A DNA stretch of 64,000 nucleotides from CAZDWZ01 sp964509425 (GTDB lineage Bacteria > Bdellovibrionota_C > UBA2361 > SZUA-149 > CAZDWZ01). Below the pieces are notes generated by a model, which was not told where the DNA came from, ran no database searches, and saw only the letters and a program-made list of their open reading frames with translations. This document shows, piece by piece, positions 9,091-17,252 of this stretch. Each line of letters begins with the position of its first letter. Positions within the stretch are counted from its first letter, which is position 1. A program made the translations under genes and the position numbers. The DNA is taken from assembly GCA_964509425.1 (NCBI GenBank), contig CAZDWZ010000003.1, forward strand, positions 310,001-374,000. The letters run 5' to 3'.

Positions 9091-10604
9091 ACTATTCTCC
9101 TATAAACGACTGCTCAAAAAAGCTCCCTGTGAAGTCTTTCTTCAACCTCAAAACCTTTTTCGGTGCGGCGGTTTGCACGCTTGCTCTCGCATCCGGGTGT
9201 GGAACGGCAAACATGCCGGCGAAATTCGATCCGGAAGCGCTCGTCAAGGAGAAGGTCACCTTCAGTCCGGAGAAGCCCGAGCGGTGGACGCTGCCGAACG
9301 GTGTCTCGGTCATTTACAGATTTGACGACGAGCTGCCTTCGGTTCGGGCACGGTTGTATTTTCCTGGTGGAACGTTCTTCGTGCCGCCCGAACTGACCGG
9401 CCTCGCGGAAGCGACCGGCTCGATGATTCGGGAAGGGGGCTTTGTCGGAATGCCTCCGGACCAACTCGATAAGGCTCTGGACGATCTCGCGGCAAGCATT
9501 GAGACCAGTTACAGCCAATCGAGCGGATCGATCGGCTTTTCGTCCTTGAAGGAAGATTTTCCCGCCGTTCTTGGATATGCCTGGCATCTGATAGAAAAAC
9601 CGGCATTCGACGCGAAACGTTTCGATGTTTGGAAAAAGGCAGCCCACCAATCGATTCGTCGGAGGAAGGATTCGCCGGGTTCGATGGCCGCGATGCTCTT
9701 GAACGAACAAGTCTACGGTGCCACGAGTCCGTATGCAGTAACGGCGTCACACGAAACTCTCGATCGAATCAGCGTTCAAACGCTGCGGGACTATCATCGT
9801 AAATATTGCCAGCCTAAGGGCGCTATCTTCACGGTTGTCGGTGACATCTCCAAAGAAGAGGTCAACCGATTGCTCGATTCCACCTTCGCGAAGTGGGTCG
9901 CTCCGGGTGCGGTGGAAGTTCCCGCGTTGCCGCCGATACCCGAACTTCGAGGTCCGGGAATTTACGTGTTGGAACGGGAATTTGATCAATCGACCGTGAT
10001 CATGGGGCACGTGGGACCGCCTCTGCCGACTCCCGAACTTCCGGAGATGAACGTTTTCAATCGGCTCTATGGCGAAGGCGGTTTCGGGAATCTTCTGATG
10101 CAGGAGATTAGAACGAAGCTTGGTCTGGCGTATGTGGTGCATGGCGCGATCTCGCCGAGCATCGGAGCGGGATTGGTGGAGGTGCAGCTCGGCACGAGAA
10201 ATGAGGAAGCGGTAAAAGCCGTTCAGAAAGTCTACGAGCTCACGGATGCGGTGCTGGCAGCTCCGCCCGCCGAGAGTGATCTCGAAGGAGCAAAGCTCGC
10301 GGCCGCACGAGCGTTTATCTTCCGTTTTGATAGCCCCGACGACATCGTCCAGCGAGCCGCACAGCATGAGTTGTTCGGATTCCCCAAGGACTACGACCGG
10401 AACTATATCCCCAAGGTGGAGGCCGTCACCCCCGACAGTGCCCAGTCCATAGGGAAAAAATGGGTGAAGCCGGGGAATTTTGTGATTGCCGTAGTCGGCC
10501 GAGTTCCAGCTGAGAAGTTTGCTGAAGCATTTAAGGGTCGTGGAATTCCGGTTTATCGAGTAACCTTTGATGAAAAGCCGAATGTGGTCGGCGAGGTAAA
10601 GTAA
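9087..10604 (+). CDS. M16 family peptidase homologue lacking the zinc motif
   Basis: 505 residues. The M16 fold is recognisable (start RWTLPNGVSVIYRFDDELPSV, and the later GGFGNLLMQEIRTKLGLAY with Arg-Tyr elements that bind substrate in the C-terminal domain), but the position of HxxEH reads TGLAEATGS, so zinc cannot bind. A lipobox (LASGC, Cys38) indicates a lipoprotein. Pairing of one catalytic and one inactive M16 subunit is well known (mitochondrial processing peptidase type; bacterial two-gene types), with the inactive partner supplying the substrate-binding half. The 4-bp overlap with the upstream catalytic gene supports a complex. Confidence 0.92.
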   Translation: MNYSPINDCSKKLPVKSFFNLKTFFGAAVCTLALASGCGTANMPAKFDPEALVKEKVTFSPEKPERWTLPNGVSVIYRFDDELPSVRARLYFPGGTFFVPPELTGLAEATGSMIREGGFVGMPPDQLDKALDDLAASIETSYSQSSGSIGFSSLKEDFPAVLGYAWHLIEKPAFDAKRFDVWKKAAHQSIRRRKDSPGSMAAMLLNEQVYGATSPYAVTASHETLDRISVQTLRDYHRKYCQPKGAIFTVVGDISKEEVNRLLDSTFAKWVAPGAVEVPALPPIPELRGPGIYVLEREFDQSTVIMGHVGPPLPTPELPEMNVFNRLYGEGGFGNLLMQEIRTKLGLAYVVHGAISPSIGAGLVEVQLGTRNEEAVKAVQKVYELTDAVLAAPPAESDLEGAKLAAARAFIFRFDSPDDIVQRAAQHELFGFPKDYDRNYIPKVEAVTPDSAQSIGKKWVKPGNFVIAVVGRVPAEKFAEAFKGRGIPVYRVTFDEKPNVVGEVK

Positions 10605-10612
10605 GGAGAGAC

Positions 10613-10897
10613 ATGCGTCCGAACTCTGGCCGTCAGACTCGCCGCTTTCTTTTTATGCTTTTTCTTGTCGTCATCGTCTTTAATCATGCGGTGCGGCTGT
10701 TTGCCGACCCGATCTCGTCGAACACAAGTTCCTCCGGCGTGCCGAGGTCGCTCGGACAGTCGCTGACGAGCGTGAATGTCTTCCGTCATGAGATGGGAGT
10801 TCGACTGCGAAATACCGCGACATGGTGCCCTAATGCGACGAACAGTTTTTGCTATATTACAATGGACGGCGTCGTGATGATTCTCGGATTACATTGA
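10613..10897 (+). CDS. Small exported protein of unknown function
   Basis: 94 residues. Twin arginine-containing basic start, then a strong hydrophobic segment (about residues 12-30) followed by a possible cleavage site after LFA, then a Ser/Thr-rich mature part with two cysteines. GGAGAGAC lies directly upstream of the ATG. It begins 9 bp after the M16 pair and ends 2 bp before the preferred start of the following lipoprotein, which argues that it is a real translated gene of this operon. No family recognised. Confidence 0.5.
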   Translation: MRPNSGRQTRRFLFMLFLVVIVFNHAVRLFADPISSNTSSSGVPRSLGQSLTSVNVFRHEMGVRLRNTATWCPNATNSFCYITMDGVVMILGLH

Positions 10898-10899
10898 AT

Positions 10900-11622
10900 A
10901 TGTTGAATACTCGCATTCGCAGCTTTTCGTTTCTTGTTCTGTTTCTGTTCACCTCCTTGTCCGGGTGCTCTCTATTCACGCTCGAGCCTATTCCAGGTCC
11001 TGATAAGCAGGCCGTCGGCACTTGGGGTGGTATTGCCGCAGGCGCCGTGAGCGGCGCCGTGATTGAAAAGCAGCTTTACGGAAGTGTGACCCGAGGCTCA
11101 TTCATCGGTGCAGCATTCGGTGGAATTTACGGAATGTTCAGCGGCCTCGGTGTGGATCTCTTGGAAGAGGATCAGATACGCCGGAGTATCGAGCTCCAGC
11201 GTGCGCGGGAGCTCGCGTGGGTTCAGGAAGTTCTCGCGGAGCACTATGTAAGACGGCTTGAGCTGCATCCGAATCGAGATATTTTTCCGGCCGACTGGTT
11301 TTTTGAAACCGACCATTCCGAATTGATGCCGCAGTCGGTGATTCTCGCTCAAGAGGTGGGAAAGCTTGCACAGCGTCGCTCTCCTTGGTCCAGGCTCGTC
11401 GTCACGGCCTACGTCAGCACTGCCGATAAAAATTCGACTTATGCGCAGTACCTGTCCAAGAAACGCGCCCAGCAGATTGCACTTGAGTTTGTCCGAGCGG
11501 GAGTCGAGCCAAGAAGAGTCATGATAGAGTCTTTTTTGGTAGACGCCCCTATTCTTATCGATCCTGATGATGATCCTGATAGGTATCGGCAAGCGATTGA
11601 AATTAGCGCGATAGACAACTAA
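10900..11622 (+). CDS. OmpA-like lipoprotein with glycine-rich segment
   Basis: About 240 residues from ATG at 10900; the frame is open further upstream (10849), but only this start gives a proper lipoprotein signal with lipobox LSGC (Cys near residue 20). After it comes a glycine-rich stretch (GTWGGIAAGAVSGAV and FIGAAFGGIYGMFSG) like glycine-zipper proteins, a helical region, then a C-terminal domain with an OmpA/MotB-like pattern (SELMPQSVILAQEVGKLA, later LSKKRAQQIALEFVRAGV) that usually binds peptidoglycan. The match is divergent. Likely an outer-membrane lipoprotein tethered to the wall, last gene of the M16 operon. Confidence 0.7.
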   Translation: MLNTRIRSFSFLVLFLFTSLSGCSLFTLEPIPGPDKQAVGTWGGIAAGAVSGAVIEKQLYGSVTRGSFIGAAFGGIYGMFSGLGVDLLEEDQIRRSIELQRARELAWVQEVLAEHYVRRLELHPNRDIFPADWFFETDHSELMPQSVILAQEVGKLAQRRSPWSRLVVTAYVSTADKNSTYAQYLSKKRAQQIALEFVRAGVEPRRVMIESFLVDAPILIDPDDDPDRYRQAIEISAIDN

Positions 11623-11701
11623 TTTGCCTCCTGCGGGGGTTGCCCCTGTTGGCGGCAAGGGATCAAGAGTAAATTTAACGGGAATGCCGTTTTCTGTAAC
11701 C

Positions 11702-12002
11702 AGTGCCGCGCCCCAAAATTCTGCATCTAATGCAGAATTTCCAGCGGCACAGCTCGGCGAGAGCCGAGCCAGCAAAGTCTAGTGCTCCGACAGAGGAAGA
11801 GCTGTGCCGAAGGCACGATTTTGCTGTGAGGATTAACGGTCGGAGCACTAGTGCCGCGCCCCAAAATTCTGCATCTAATGCAGAATTTCCAGCGGCACAG
11901 CTCGGCGAGAGCCGAGCCAGCAAGATGGTCGAGTGCTACGACACGGAAAGAGCTGTGTTGAAGGCGCGAGTTTGTTGCGAGAAATTATGGTCGGAGCACT
12001 AG
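11702..12002. repeat. Duplicated palindromic element (two copies of about 148 bp)
   Basis: Unit A (11702-11775) is repeated identically at 11850-11923. Inside each A are two nested stems: GTGCCGC/GCGGCAC enclosing AAATTCTGCAT/ATGCAGAATTT with a 3-nt loop. A third hairpin follows, GCTCGGC-GAGA-GCCGAGC. Unit B (11779-11851) is bounded by a perfect 13-bp inverted repeat, CTAGTGCTCCGAC and GTCGGAGCACTAG; B' (about 11924-12002) is a diverged copy. CGGCACAGCTC of A is complementary to GAGCTGTGCCG of B, so A and B can also pair. It fills the gap between the OmpA-like gene and the pseudo-receiver gene, ending 13 bp before the latter. It could be a REP/MITE-like mobile repeat or a structured 5' leader. 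No transposase is present. Confidence 0.85.
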
Positions 12003-12015
12003 GGTACGAGAAGTA

Positions 12016-12987
12016 ATGATTCTTCTTATCGACGAATCGGGTTTTCTGTTTGAGTTGCTCGAGGAGACCATCGGCGGCATGGGAGTTCCGTTATTTCGTG
12101 CGAAGGATATTCCTTCTGCGAAACGAAAGCTCCTCGAAGCGTCGCCGAAGCTCGTTCTTTCCTTCACGCAGATCGGGAATGATGATGAGGCCGGGTATAA
12201 ATTCTGCAAAGAGCTGCAGTCCCATCCCTCGCTCTCCCAAGTTCCGGTGCTGCTCTTTTCCGATGAGCTCAGTGACACGGCTCTTCGAAGGGCAACTGAT
12301 TCCGGCGCGAAGGGTATTGCTCCTTGGCCGGTAAGCGGCGAATCGTTGAAAAGGCGACTTGGGATGTTGCTCCCGGAGCTGGCCGCGGTGGGCCCTCCTA
12401 TTCCTGCGGCTGCACCTGCGGCGGCGCCCGTATCCGCTGCCCCGGCGCCCAAACCAGCGCCAGCGGCTGTCCCGCCGGCACCTCTTCAGCCGGCGGCGGC
12501 TCCAAAACCCCCGAATTCGCTTACACCCACCGCTCCTTCGGCATCTGCGGTCGCGCAATCTGCCGCGACGCATTCAGTTACTCCGCCTCCACCAAAGCCG
12601 TCACCGGCGCCGCAGCCTGCTAAGCCAGCAGCTCCTCCGGCTCCCGGCCAGCATGCAGTTACGCCACACGCGGCAGCTCAGCCTCCGACGGAATTTGAAA
12701 AGAAGCTCCAGATCGCGCAACAAATCTTGGCGAAAGTTCTCTATGATTTAAAAACAAGCCACTTGCTTCAGGTCGTCGATTTTGAAGACGTGCCTCGAGT
12801 GGTAAGCGAGGTGACACGCTCGGTCTGTAATTCCGGGCCGACGGAGAACAAACGCGCAATGGTCCCGTCTCCGGTTGGGCTTTCGAACGAATCCTCTGCT
12901 GGAGGCTCTGCAGCCTCAAGCCCTCTGTCAGATTCCACGACGACCAGTATCGATTTGGACCAAATATTTGGTAGAAAGAAAGAGTAA
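12016..12987 (+). CDS. Pseudo-receiver protein with Pro/Ala-rich linker
   Basis: 323 residues. Residues 1-120 have the shape of a response-regulator receiver domain (MILLIDESGFLFELLEE, then a LVLSF strand, then VPVLLFSD, then SGAKGIAPWPVSGESLKRRL). The acidic pocket survives in part (Asp-Glu), but the phosphorylation aspartate position is Phe and the conserved lysine region reads PWPV, so phosphotransfer is unlikely. Residues about 125-215 are a long Pro/Ala-rich disordered linker. The C-terminus (about 215-260) is a helical segment, then a Ser-rich tail. It is the first of two genes downstream of the palindromic element. Role unknown; possibly a signal scaffold. Confidence 0.75.
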   Translation: MILLIDESGFLFELLEETIGGMGVPLFRAKDIPSAKRKLLEASPKLVLSFTQIGNDDEAGYKFCKELQSHPSLSQVPVLLFSDELSDTALRRATDSGAKGIAPWPVSGESLKRRLGMLLPELAAVGPPIPAAAPAAAPVSAAPAPKPAPAAVPPAPLQPAAAPKPPNSLTPTAPSASAVAQSAATHSVTPPPPKPSPAPQPAKPAAPPAPGQHAVTPHAAAQPPTEFEKKLQIAQQILAKVLYDLKTSHLLQVVDFEDVPRVVSEVTRSVCNSGPTENKRAMVPSPVGLSNESSAGGSAASSPLSDSTTTSIDLDQIFGRKKE

Positions 12988-13035
12988 TTCGAATTTAAAC
13001 CAGCAGCATCTTAAGAGTTCATGAACGGAGGCGGT

Positions 13036-13386
13036 ATGTCACAGCGGGAAGTCGACGGAGCAGAAATCGCAGGGAGTCCTAAGGTCTACACCAAGAAGGA
13101 GCTGCAGCTATTTCTTGCGGACATCGGCAAGCGGGTATTGGAGCCGAATTCCTCCTACCTTCACTCAGTTCTTGCGATGAATCACTTGCTTCGGCAGGCA
13201 AACTTGCCTGAGTTGTTGGATACTGACACGCGAGAACAGATGAAGGATCTTTGGATCAAGCTGAAGTCTACCGGCATGCAATTAAACGATCCTCCGCTTC
13301 TTTTCGGAACCGAGGCAGCTGCAGTTCCGGCGGTTGAGGGAAATCCGGAGCTTGCCGCTCCGAAGAAACCGGCAGCGGCGAAATAA
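13036..13386 (+). CDS. Hypothetical protein, about 116 aa
   Basis: ATG at 13036 is preferred because GGAGG ends five bases before it; an earlier ATG at 13021 precedes that ribosome binding site. The protein has a soluble helical core (KKELQLFLADIGKRVLEP, then LHSVLAMNHLLRQANLPELL) and a Pro/Ala-rich tail ending AAPKKPAAAK. It lies about 50 bp after the pseudo-receiver gene on the same strand, so a common transcript is likely. I do not recognise the family. It converges on thiE after 67 bp. Confidence 0.65.
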   Translation: MSQREVDGAEIAGSPKVYTKKELQLFLADIGKRVLEPNSSYLHSVLAMNHLLRQANLPELLDTDTREQMKDLWIKLKSTGMQLNDPPLLFGTEAAAVPAVEGNPELAAPKKPAAAK

Positions 13387-13453
13387 TCTGTAACAGTATT
13401 TGCGAAGAGTGTACAGTCTCGGCGCAGCCTGACGGCGCGGCGCCGTGGTTTTC

Positions 13454-14113
13454 TCACGGCGTGTGTGAGCGTTCGCGATTGGCGTTTATCGTCAACAGGG
13501 TCGCTGCCAGATCCGACGATTTTTCGAGCTCGGAGATCATCGCGACTGAAGCGGCGCCGGCTTCGAAAACGGAAAAACAATTCTTCGCAGTAATTCCGCC
13601 GATAGCTACCAGCGGAAGCGTGGCCTCGCTGCAAATTTTCGCCAATTCTTCGGTGCCGACCTCCGGTGCATGACCTGATTTGGTCGGAGAGGTAAAGATC
13701 GGTCCCACCGCCAAATAGGACAGCACTGCGCAAGGAGCGTTCACGACTTGCTGCAAAGAATGTGTCGAGAATCCTATGACCGCTTCCGGTCCGAGAGCCG
13801 CTCTGGCAGTTTCGGGACGCTTGTCTTCTTGTCCAAGATGAACCCCGTCCGCACCGGAGAGCCGGCAGATTTCAATCGAGTCGTTGATGATGAGCGCACG
13901 TGCGGAGGAAAGTGGGCTCGCCGACTCAATCTCATCGCGCCTTGAACGAATAACCTTTGCGATCTGCAGGAACTCATTGTCCGGAAGCGATTTGTTTCGA
14001 AGCTGGAGAAGTGTCGCCCCGGCAGAAAAAATTCTCTCGACAAATTCGACAGGCGATTGGGTCGTGTCGACATTTACGATCGCGTAGAGGGCTGGAAGCT
14101 TGAATTCTCTCAC
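13454..14113 (-). CDS. thiE: Thiamine phosphate synthase
   Basis: 219 residues, usual length. It joins the thiazole phosphate and HMP diphosphate moieties to make thiamine phosphate in the cytosol. Family motifs seen: TLLQLRNKSLP near the N-terminus (usually QLR.K), LIINDSIEICRLSGADGVHLGQED (INDR...GADGVHLGQ-type; here Ser replaces the usual Arg after IND), GFSTHSLQQ, YLAVGPIFTSPTKSG and PLVAIGGITAKN, in TIM-barrel order. It lies 15 bp downstream of an exported protein gene on the same strand. The changed INDR position deserves note, but the other active-site elements are present. Confidence 0.93.
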   Translation of the reverse strand: MREFKLPALYAIVNVDTTQSPVEFVERIFSAGATLLQLRNKSLPDNEFLQIAKVIRSRRDEIESASPLSSARALIINDSIEICRLSGADGVHLGQEDKRPETARAALGPEAVIGFSTHSLQQVVNAPCAVLSYLAVGPIFTSPTKSGHAPEVGTEELAKICSEATLPLVAIGGITAKNCFSVFEAGAASVAMISELEKSSDLAATLLTINANRERSHTP

Positions 14114-14128
14114 TGTAGGAGCTGTCTC

Positions 14129-14629
14129 TCACTGGCAAGTAAACACGAAGGAGAGGGCCCCGGAATAGCTGTCCAGATCCTTTTCCGGAATATTCTCCGG
14201 CATCTTGACCTCGTATGTTCCAAGTAGGTCTCGCTGGCCTTTTAAAGTTTGTCCTTGAATCAGCGCTTGACGCTTCGGTAGGAGCTCAACCTCCGCACCT
14301 TCCTTTCCGTCACGGAAGAATACCCGAAACGAGACATCCTGTCGGTTCTTTCCCGTTATCGAAAAAGCTGAAGTCGGTCCAGTTCCCCGTGCGCTGACAC
14401 GATAACGATACGGTGAATTAATTGCAGAATATCGTCCGATGCGAAACGTACCGGGTTCAAGTGCTCTGATGTCGAACCGCTCGGGAACCGTAACCGATAT
14501 CCGTAAAGTCCCTGTTGAGGAGATTCCCGGAAAGCCATCCGAAGCAGAGGCAGGATCGACTCGAAGAAGCGAAAGTAAAAGCAGGACCCAAAAGGATTGC
14601 GTAGGAATTCTTCGCTGAGACACGTACAT
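14129..14629 (-). CDS. Exported protein of unknown function upstream of thiE
   Basis: 166 residues. A signal peptide is clear (basic MYVSQRRIPTQ, hydrophobic WVLLLLSLLRV, cleavage near ASA-SD). The mature part is beta-rich, with alternating hydrophobic residues (TLRISVTVPERFDIRAL), and ends SFVFTCQ. It looks like a small periplasmic beta-sandwich, perhaps of the type used in adhesin or spore-coat-like U-domain proteins, but no family is assigned. It is 15 bp upstream of thiE; co-transcription is likely, functional linkage is not. Confidence 0.65.
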   Translation of the reverse strand: MYVSQRRIPTQSFWVLLLLSLLRVDPASASDGFPGISSTGTLRISVTVPERFDIRALEPGTFRIGRYSAINSPYRYRVSARGTGPTSAFSITGKNRQDVSFRVFFRDGKEGAEVELLPKRQALIQGQTLKGQRDLLGTYEVKMPENIPEKDLDSYSGALSFVFTCQ

Positions 14630-14930
14630 ACTGCTCCGTGCTTACATCGTTCAGTTGCCGAGCTTCTTTCTCAATACTGCGAACCCGGCCCAGCAAACGA
14701 GAGCGTTAAGAACGGGGCGCGTGCATCAAGGTGATCCCCAAAGAAAGTTCTTCGACCTTGATCAACTTTTATTCTACAGATGAGCTTCTTGCAAAACCAG
14801 CGAGAAAGTGGGAATCGGCGAAAACTCATAATTCGCAACTGCCCGGCATGCGACGGCTGGCGCCTGCGAAAACCGAAGCGTCTCGGCCATCTCACCCCCT
14901 CTCCGCCAAGACTCGGAGGAGAAGTGCAGA
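14630..14930. other. Intergenic gap without a recognisable gene
   Basis: About 300 bp between the phosphoribosyltransferase-like gene and the exported protein gene, both leftward. Frames crossing it on either strand are short and overlap the neighbours; I see no motif, tRNA or clear terminator. Confidence 0.5.
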
Positions 14931-15452
14931 CTAGGTAGAATACCGATCGACTAATACGACCGGGGCTCCGGTGAAAGCGGCGACCACTGGCACCGGACCA
15001 GGGCCGAATGTCCGGTCGATCAAAGCCGCCCAGCAGAGGACAGTTCCTCCCATCAGCGTGATTCTCGAGTGCGCTTCGAGGCACGATCGCGCTGTGGTGA
15101 TGACTTCGTTGACGAGGACAATATTTTCTCCTTTCAACGGATTGCTCGAGCCGGTTTGATCGAGATCCTCATAGCTCAAGACTTCAATCGAGTGTCCGGG
15201 GGCTCCGAGCTCGGCACCGAGATGTGCCGCAAGGCCGGTCATCCCGCTATGGAGGTCGATCAGGTAGATCGGGCGGGCTGGATAACAGACGTTCTCGATT
15301 CTTTCTGTGATGTAGCTGGCGCAGCGTTTGAGGTCTTCGCGGTTTAAGTCCTCGACTTGATAATAGACATTCGATTCACAGCGGCTGCCGATTCTAAGCG
15401 GCATGCTGTGGTGTTCGGTAATTCGGTCAAAGATTTCACGAAGATCGTCCAT
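14931..15452 (-). CDS. Phosphoribosyltransferase-like protein (orotate PRTase type, divergent)
   Basis: 173 residues. The class I phosphoribosyltransferase fold is suggested by LIDLHSGMTGLAAHLGAEL and by IVLVNEVITTARS, which aligns with the PRPP-binding loop normally VLVVDDVITTGGS. The two catalytic acids are changed to Asn-Glu and the glycines to Ala-Arg. The early segment with YYQVEDL and RCASYITERI fits orotate phosphoribosyltransferase-like proteins. It could be a divergent PyrE, a specialised PRTase, or a non-catalytic regulator; I cannot decide. It is divergently placed from ispG with a 336-bp gap. Confidence 0.65.
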   Translation of the reverse strand: MDDLREIFDRITEHHSMPLRIGSRCESNVYYQVEDLNREDLKRCASYITERIENVCYPARPIYLIDLHSGMTGLAAHLGAELGAPGHSIEVLSYEDLDQTGSSNPLKGENIVLVNEVITTARSCLEAHSRITLMGGTVLCWAALIDRTFGPGPVPVVAAFTGAPVVLVDRYST

Positions 15453-15788
15453 ATGCGGATTGTCCGATAGCTGTTGAAAAACGCAACACTCTACTTCAAG
15501 ACCCTGTTTTTGTGGTAGCTAAATACGTCGTTTCCGCCAATTAACCTGACCTTCTCAAAACCGCTCTTGGGAGAAGAGCGAGTTTGTTGGGATTTTTAGT
15601 GAAATGTAGGGTCTCCGACTGAGTCGTGCTGGAGCACGCGGCCGCAGAGGACCGAAATTTCTCTAAGAAGACTAGCGACATCGCTTCCCGGAGCAGAAGG
15701 ACAGTGAGAAAACCGGGTCAATGGTATTTGGAGGGAAGAAATTATAACTGTTTCAGTGCCTGGGACGAGGAAGGAGTAATTTGCCGAT
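15453..15788. other. Divergent intergenic region, PRTase-like gene and ispG
   Basis: Likely holds two back-to-back promoters because genes diverge from it, but I see no convincing pair of hexamers. An AAGGAG element at about 15770 probably serves ispG, though at 12 bp the spacing to its ATG is long. Confidence 0.4.
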
Positions 15789-16976
15789 ATGACCGTGGTT
15801 TTGCCAGTAGTGGCTGATGGAGGGACGGGGGGATTGCGGGGGAAGACCCGCGAGATTCAGGTCGGCTCGGTACGTTTGGGCGGCAAAAATCCAATTGCGG
15901 TCCAGAGCATGTGTGCGACGCGCACCACGGACTTGGAAGCGACCGCGAAGCAAATTCGACTTCTCGAGGGCGCTGGGGCTGACATCATCCGTATTGCAAT
16001 CGACAGCAAAAAAGATGTTGACGCGCTTGCCGCCCTTCGCGCTGATACGTCAGCGAATCTCGTCGTTGACCTACAAGAGAATTACCGTCTCGCCAAGAAT
16101 GTGGCGCCCTTTGTTCAAAAGTTTCGATATAATCCCGGGCATTTGCACCATCATCAAAAGTCGGTCAGCGTTTCAGATAAAGTAAAATTCCTCGTCGACA
16201 CTGCCGGTGCCTACGGCTGTGCAATTCGAATCGGGGTAAACTTTGGCTCTCTCGATCCGGCGCTCCGCGGCGAGCTAGAAGATCCCATGGAAGTCGCGAT
16301 TCGTTCCGCCCTCGAGCACGTCGAGATGATCGAGAGGCTCGGATTTATTCAGTTCGTCGTTTCTCTTAAGAGCTCGAATCCGAACTCTGTGATTGCGATT
16401 AACAAGCGTTTCTCTGAGTTGCGGCCGGATATTCCACTCCACCTCGGCGTTACCGAAGCAGGGCTGCTTCCAGACGGCGCAATGAAAACGCGGATTGCAT
16501 TCGAACAGCTTCTCGCATTGGGGATCGGCGATACAGTGCGGGTTTCCCTCACAGTTCCCGACGAAGAAAAGGACAAGGAAATCGAAGTTGCACGGCAGAT
16601 CATCGATGACGTGAGCAACGGCCGGTTTCGCTCCGTGCCGGAGTTTTTGGGAAAGGGATTGAACGTGATTTCTTGCCCGTCCTGTTCTCGCGTCGAGAAC
16701 CAAGCATTTGTCAGACTCGCGCAGGAAGTTAAACGTGTTACGGAATACGTGAAGGACCATAAACTTACCATTGCCGTCATGGGCTGCCGGGTGAACGGTC
16801 CCGGAGAAACGGACGAAGCGGATCTTGGGTTGTGGTGCGCGCCAAACTTCGTGAATTTAAAGCGCGGAGAGGAGTACCTGGGAGCGTTCCCGTATGACGA
16901 GGTGATTGCTCGTCTGTTGCAAGAGGTTGAACGGCTTCTTGCCGAACGCGGAGTCGAGACGCGACTTCATTCGTAA
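15789..16976 (+). CDS. ispG: 4-hydroxy-3-methylbut-2-enyl diphosphate synthase
   Basis: 395 residues. IspG (GcpE) reductively opens MEcPP to HMBPP, the penultimate step of the methylerythritol phosphate route to isoprenoids, using a [4Fe-4S] cluster. The cluster ligands are visible: Cys296 and Cys299 in NVISCPSCSR and Cys333 in MGCRVNGPGE, with Glu340 of that motif as the conserved acid. The N-terminal VGGKNP-like element reads LGGKNPIAVQSM, and the TIM-barrel elements RYNPGH and RIGVNFGSL follow. This is the short bacterial form without the extra central domain. Intact. Confidence 0.96.
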   Translation: MTVVLPVVADGGTGGLRGKTREIQVGSVRLGGKNPIAVQSMCATRTTDLEATAKQIRLLEGAGADIIRIAIDSKKDVDALAALRADTSANLVVDLQENYRLAKNVAPFVQKFRYNPGHLHHHQKSVSVSDKVKFLVDTAGAYGCAIRIGVNFGSLDPALRGELEDPMEVAIRSALEHVEMIERLGFIQFVVSLKSSNPNSVIAINKRFSELRPDIPLHLGVTEAGLLPDGAMKTRIAFEQLLALGIGDTVRVSLTVPDEEKDKEIEVARQIIDDVSNGRFRSVPEFLGKGLNVISCPSCSRVENQAFVRLAQEVKRVTEYVKDHKLTIAVMGCRVNGPGETDEADLGLWCAPNFVNLKRGEEYLGAFPYDEVIARLLQEVERLLAERGVETRLHS

Positions 16977-17252
16977 GGTGCATCGGGGTCGAGGCGATGC
17001 GTTCGCCTTCGGGATGAACTTCATCAAGCAATTCTCTAGGTGATTCTCGCATTGAAAAATGTGAAATCGGCTTTTCTCTAGGAAGTTCAGGGCGATCGCT
17101 TTTGGATGATGCACAAATGAGCAAACATACACACTAGTTGGAAGGCTCCGAATCAGTCGAAAACAGTAATATTCGAAGCGTTAAACCAGTTTCGGCGGAT
17201 AAAGGGGTATAGCAGGGGTTATTCGGTTGGGTTTGTTGGAAGAAGGTCGCAC
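16977..17252. other. Intergenic gap before the pseudokinase gene
   Basis: About 275 bp between two rightward genes. No gene seen; GGAAGAAGG shortly before 17253 serves as ribosome binding site for the next gene. Confidence 0.4.

Noticed and set aside
11098..11923. Minus-strand frames of 225 and 82 residues
   Set aside because: They run antisense to the OmpA-like gene and through the palindromic element; identical stretches come only from the repeat.
13437..13462. Terminator between the hypothetical gene at 13036 and thiE
   Set aside because: A 7-bp hairpin CGCCGTG/CACGGCG is there, but no U-run on either side and it reaches into the thiE stop; not secure.
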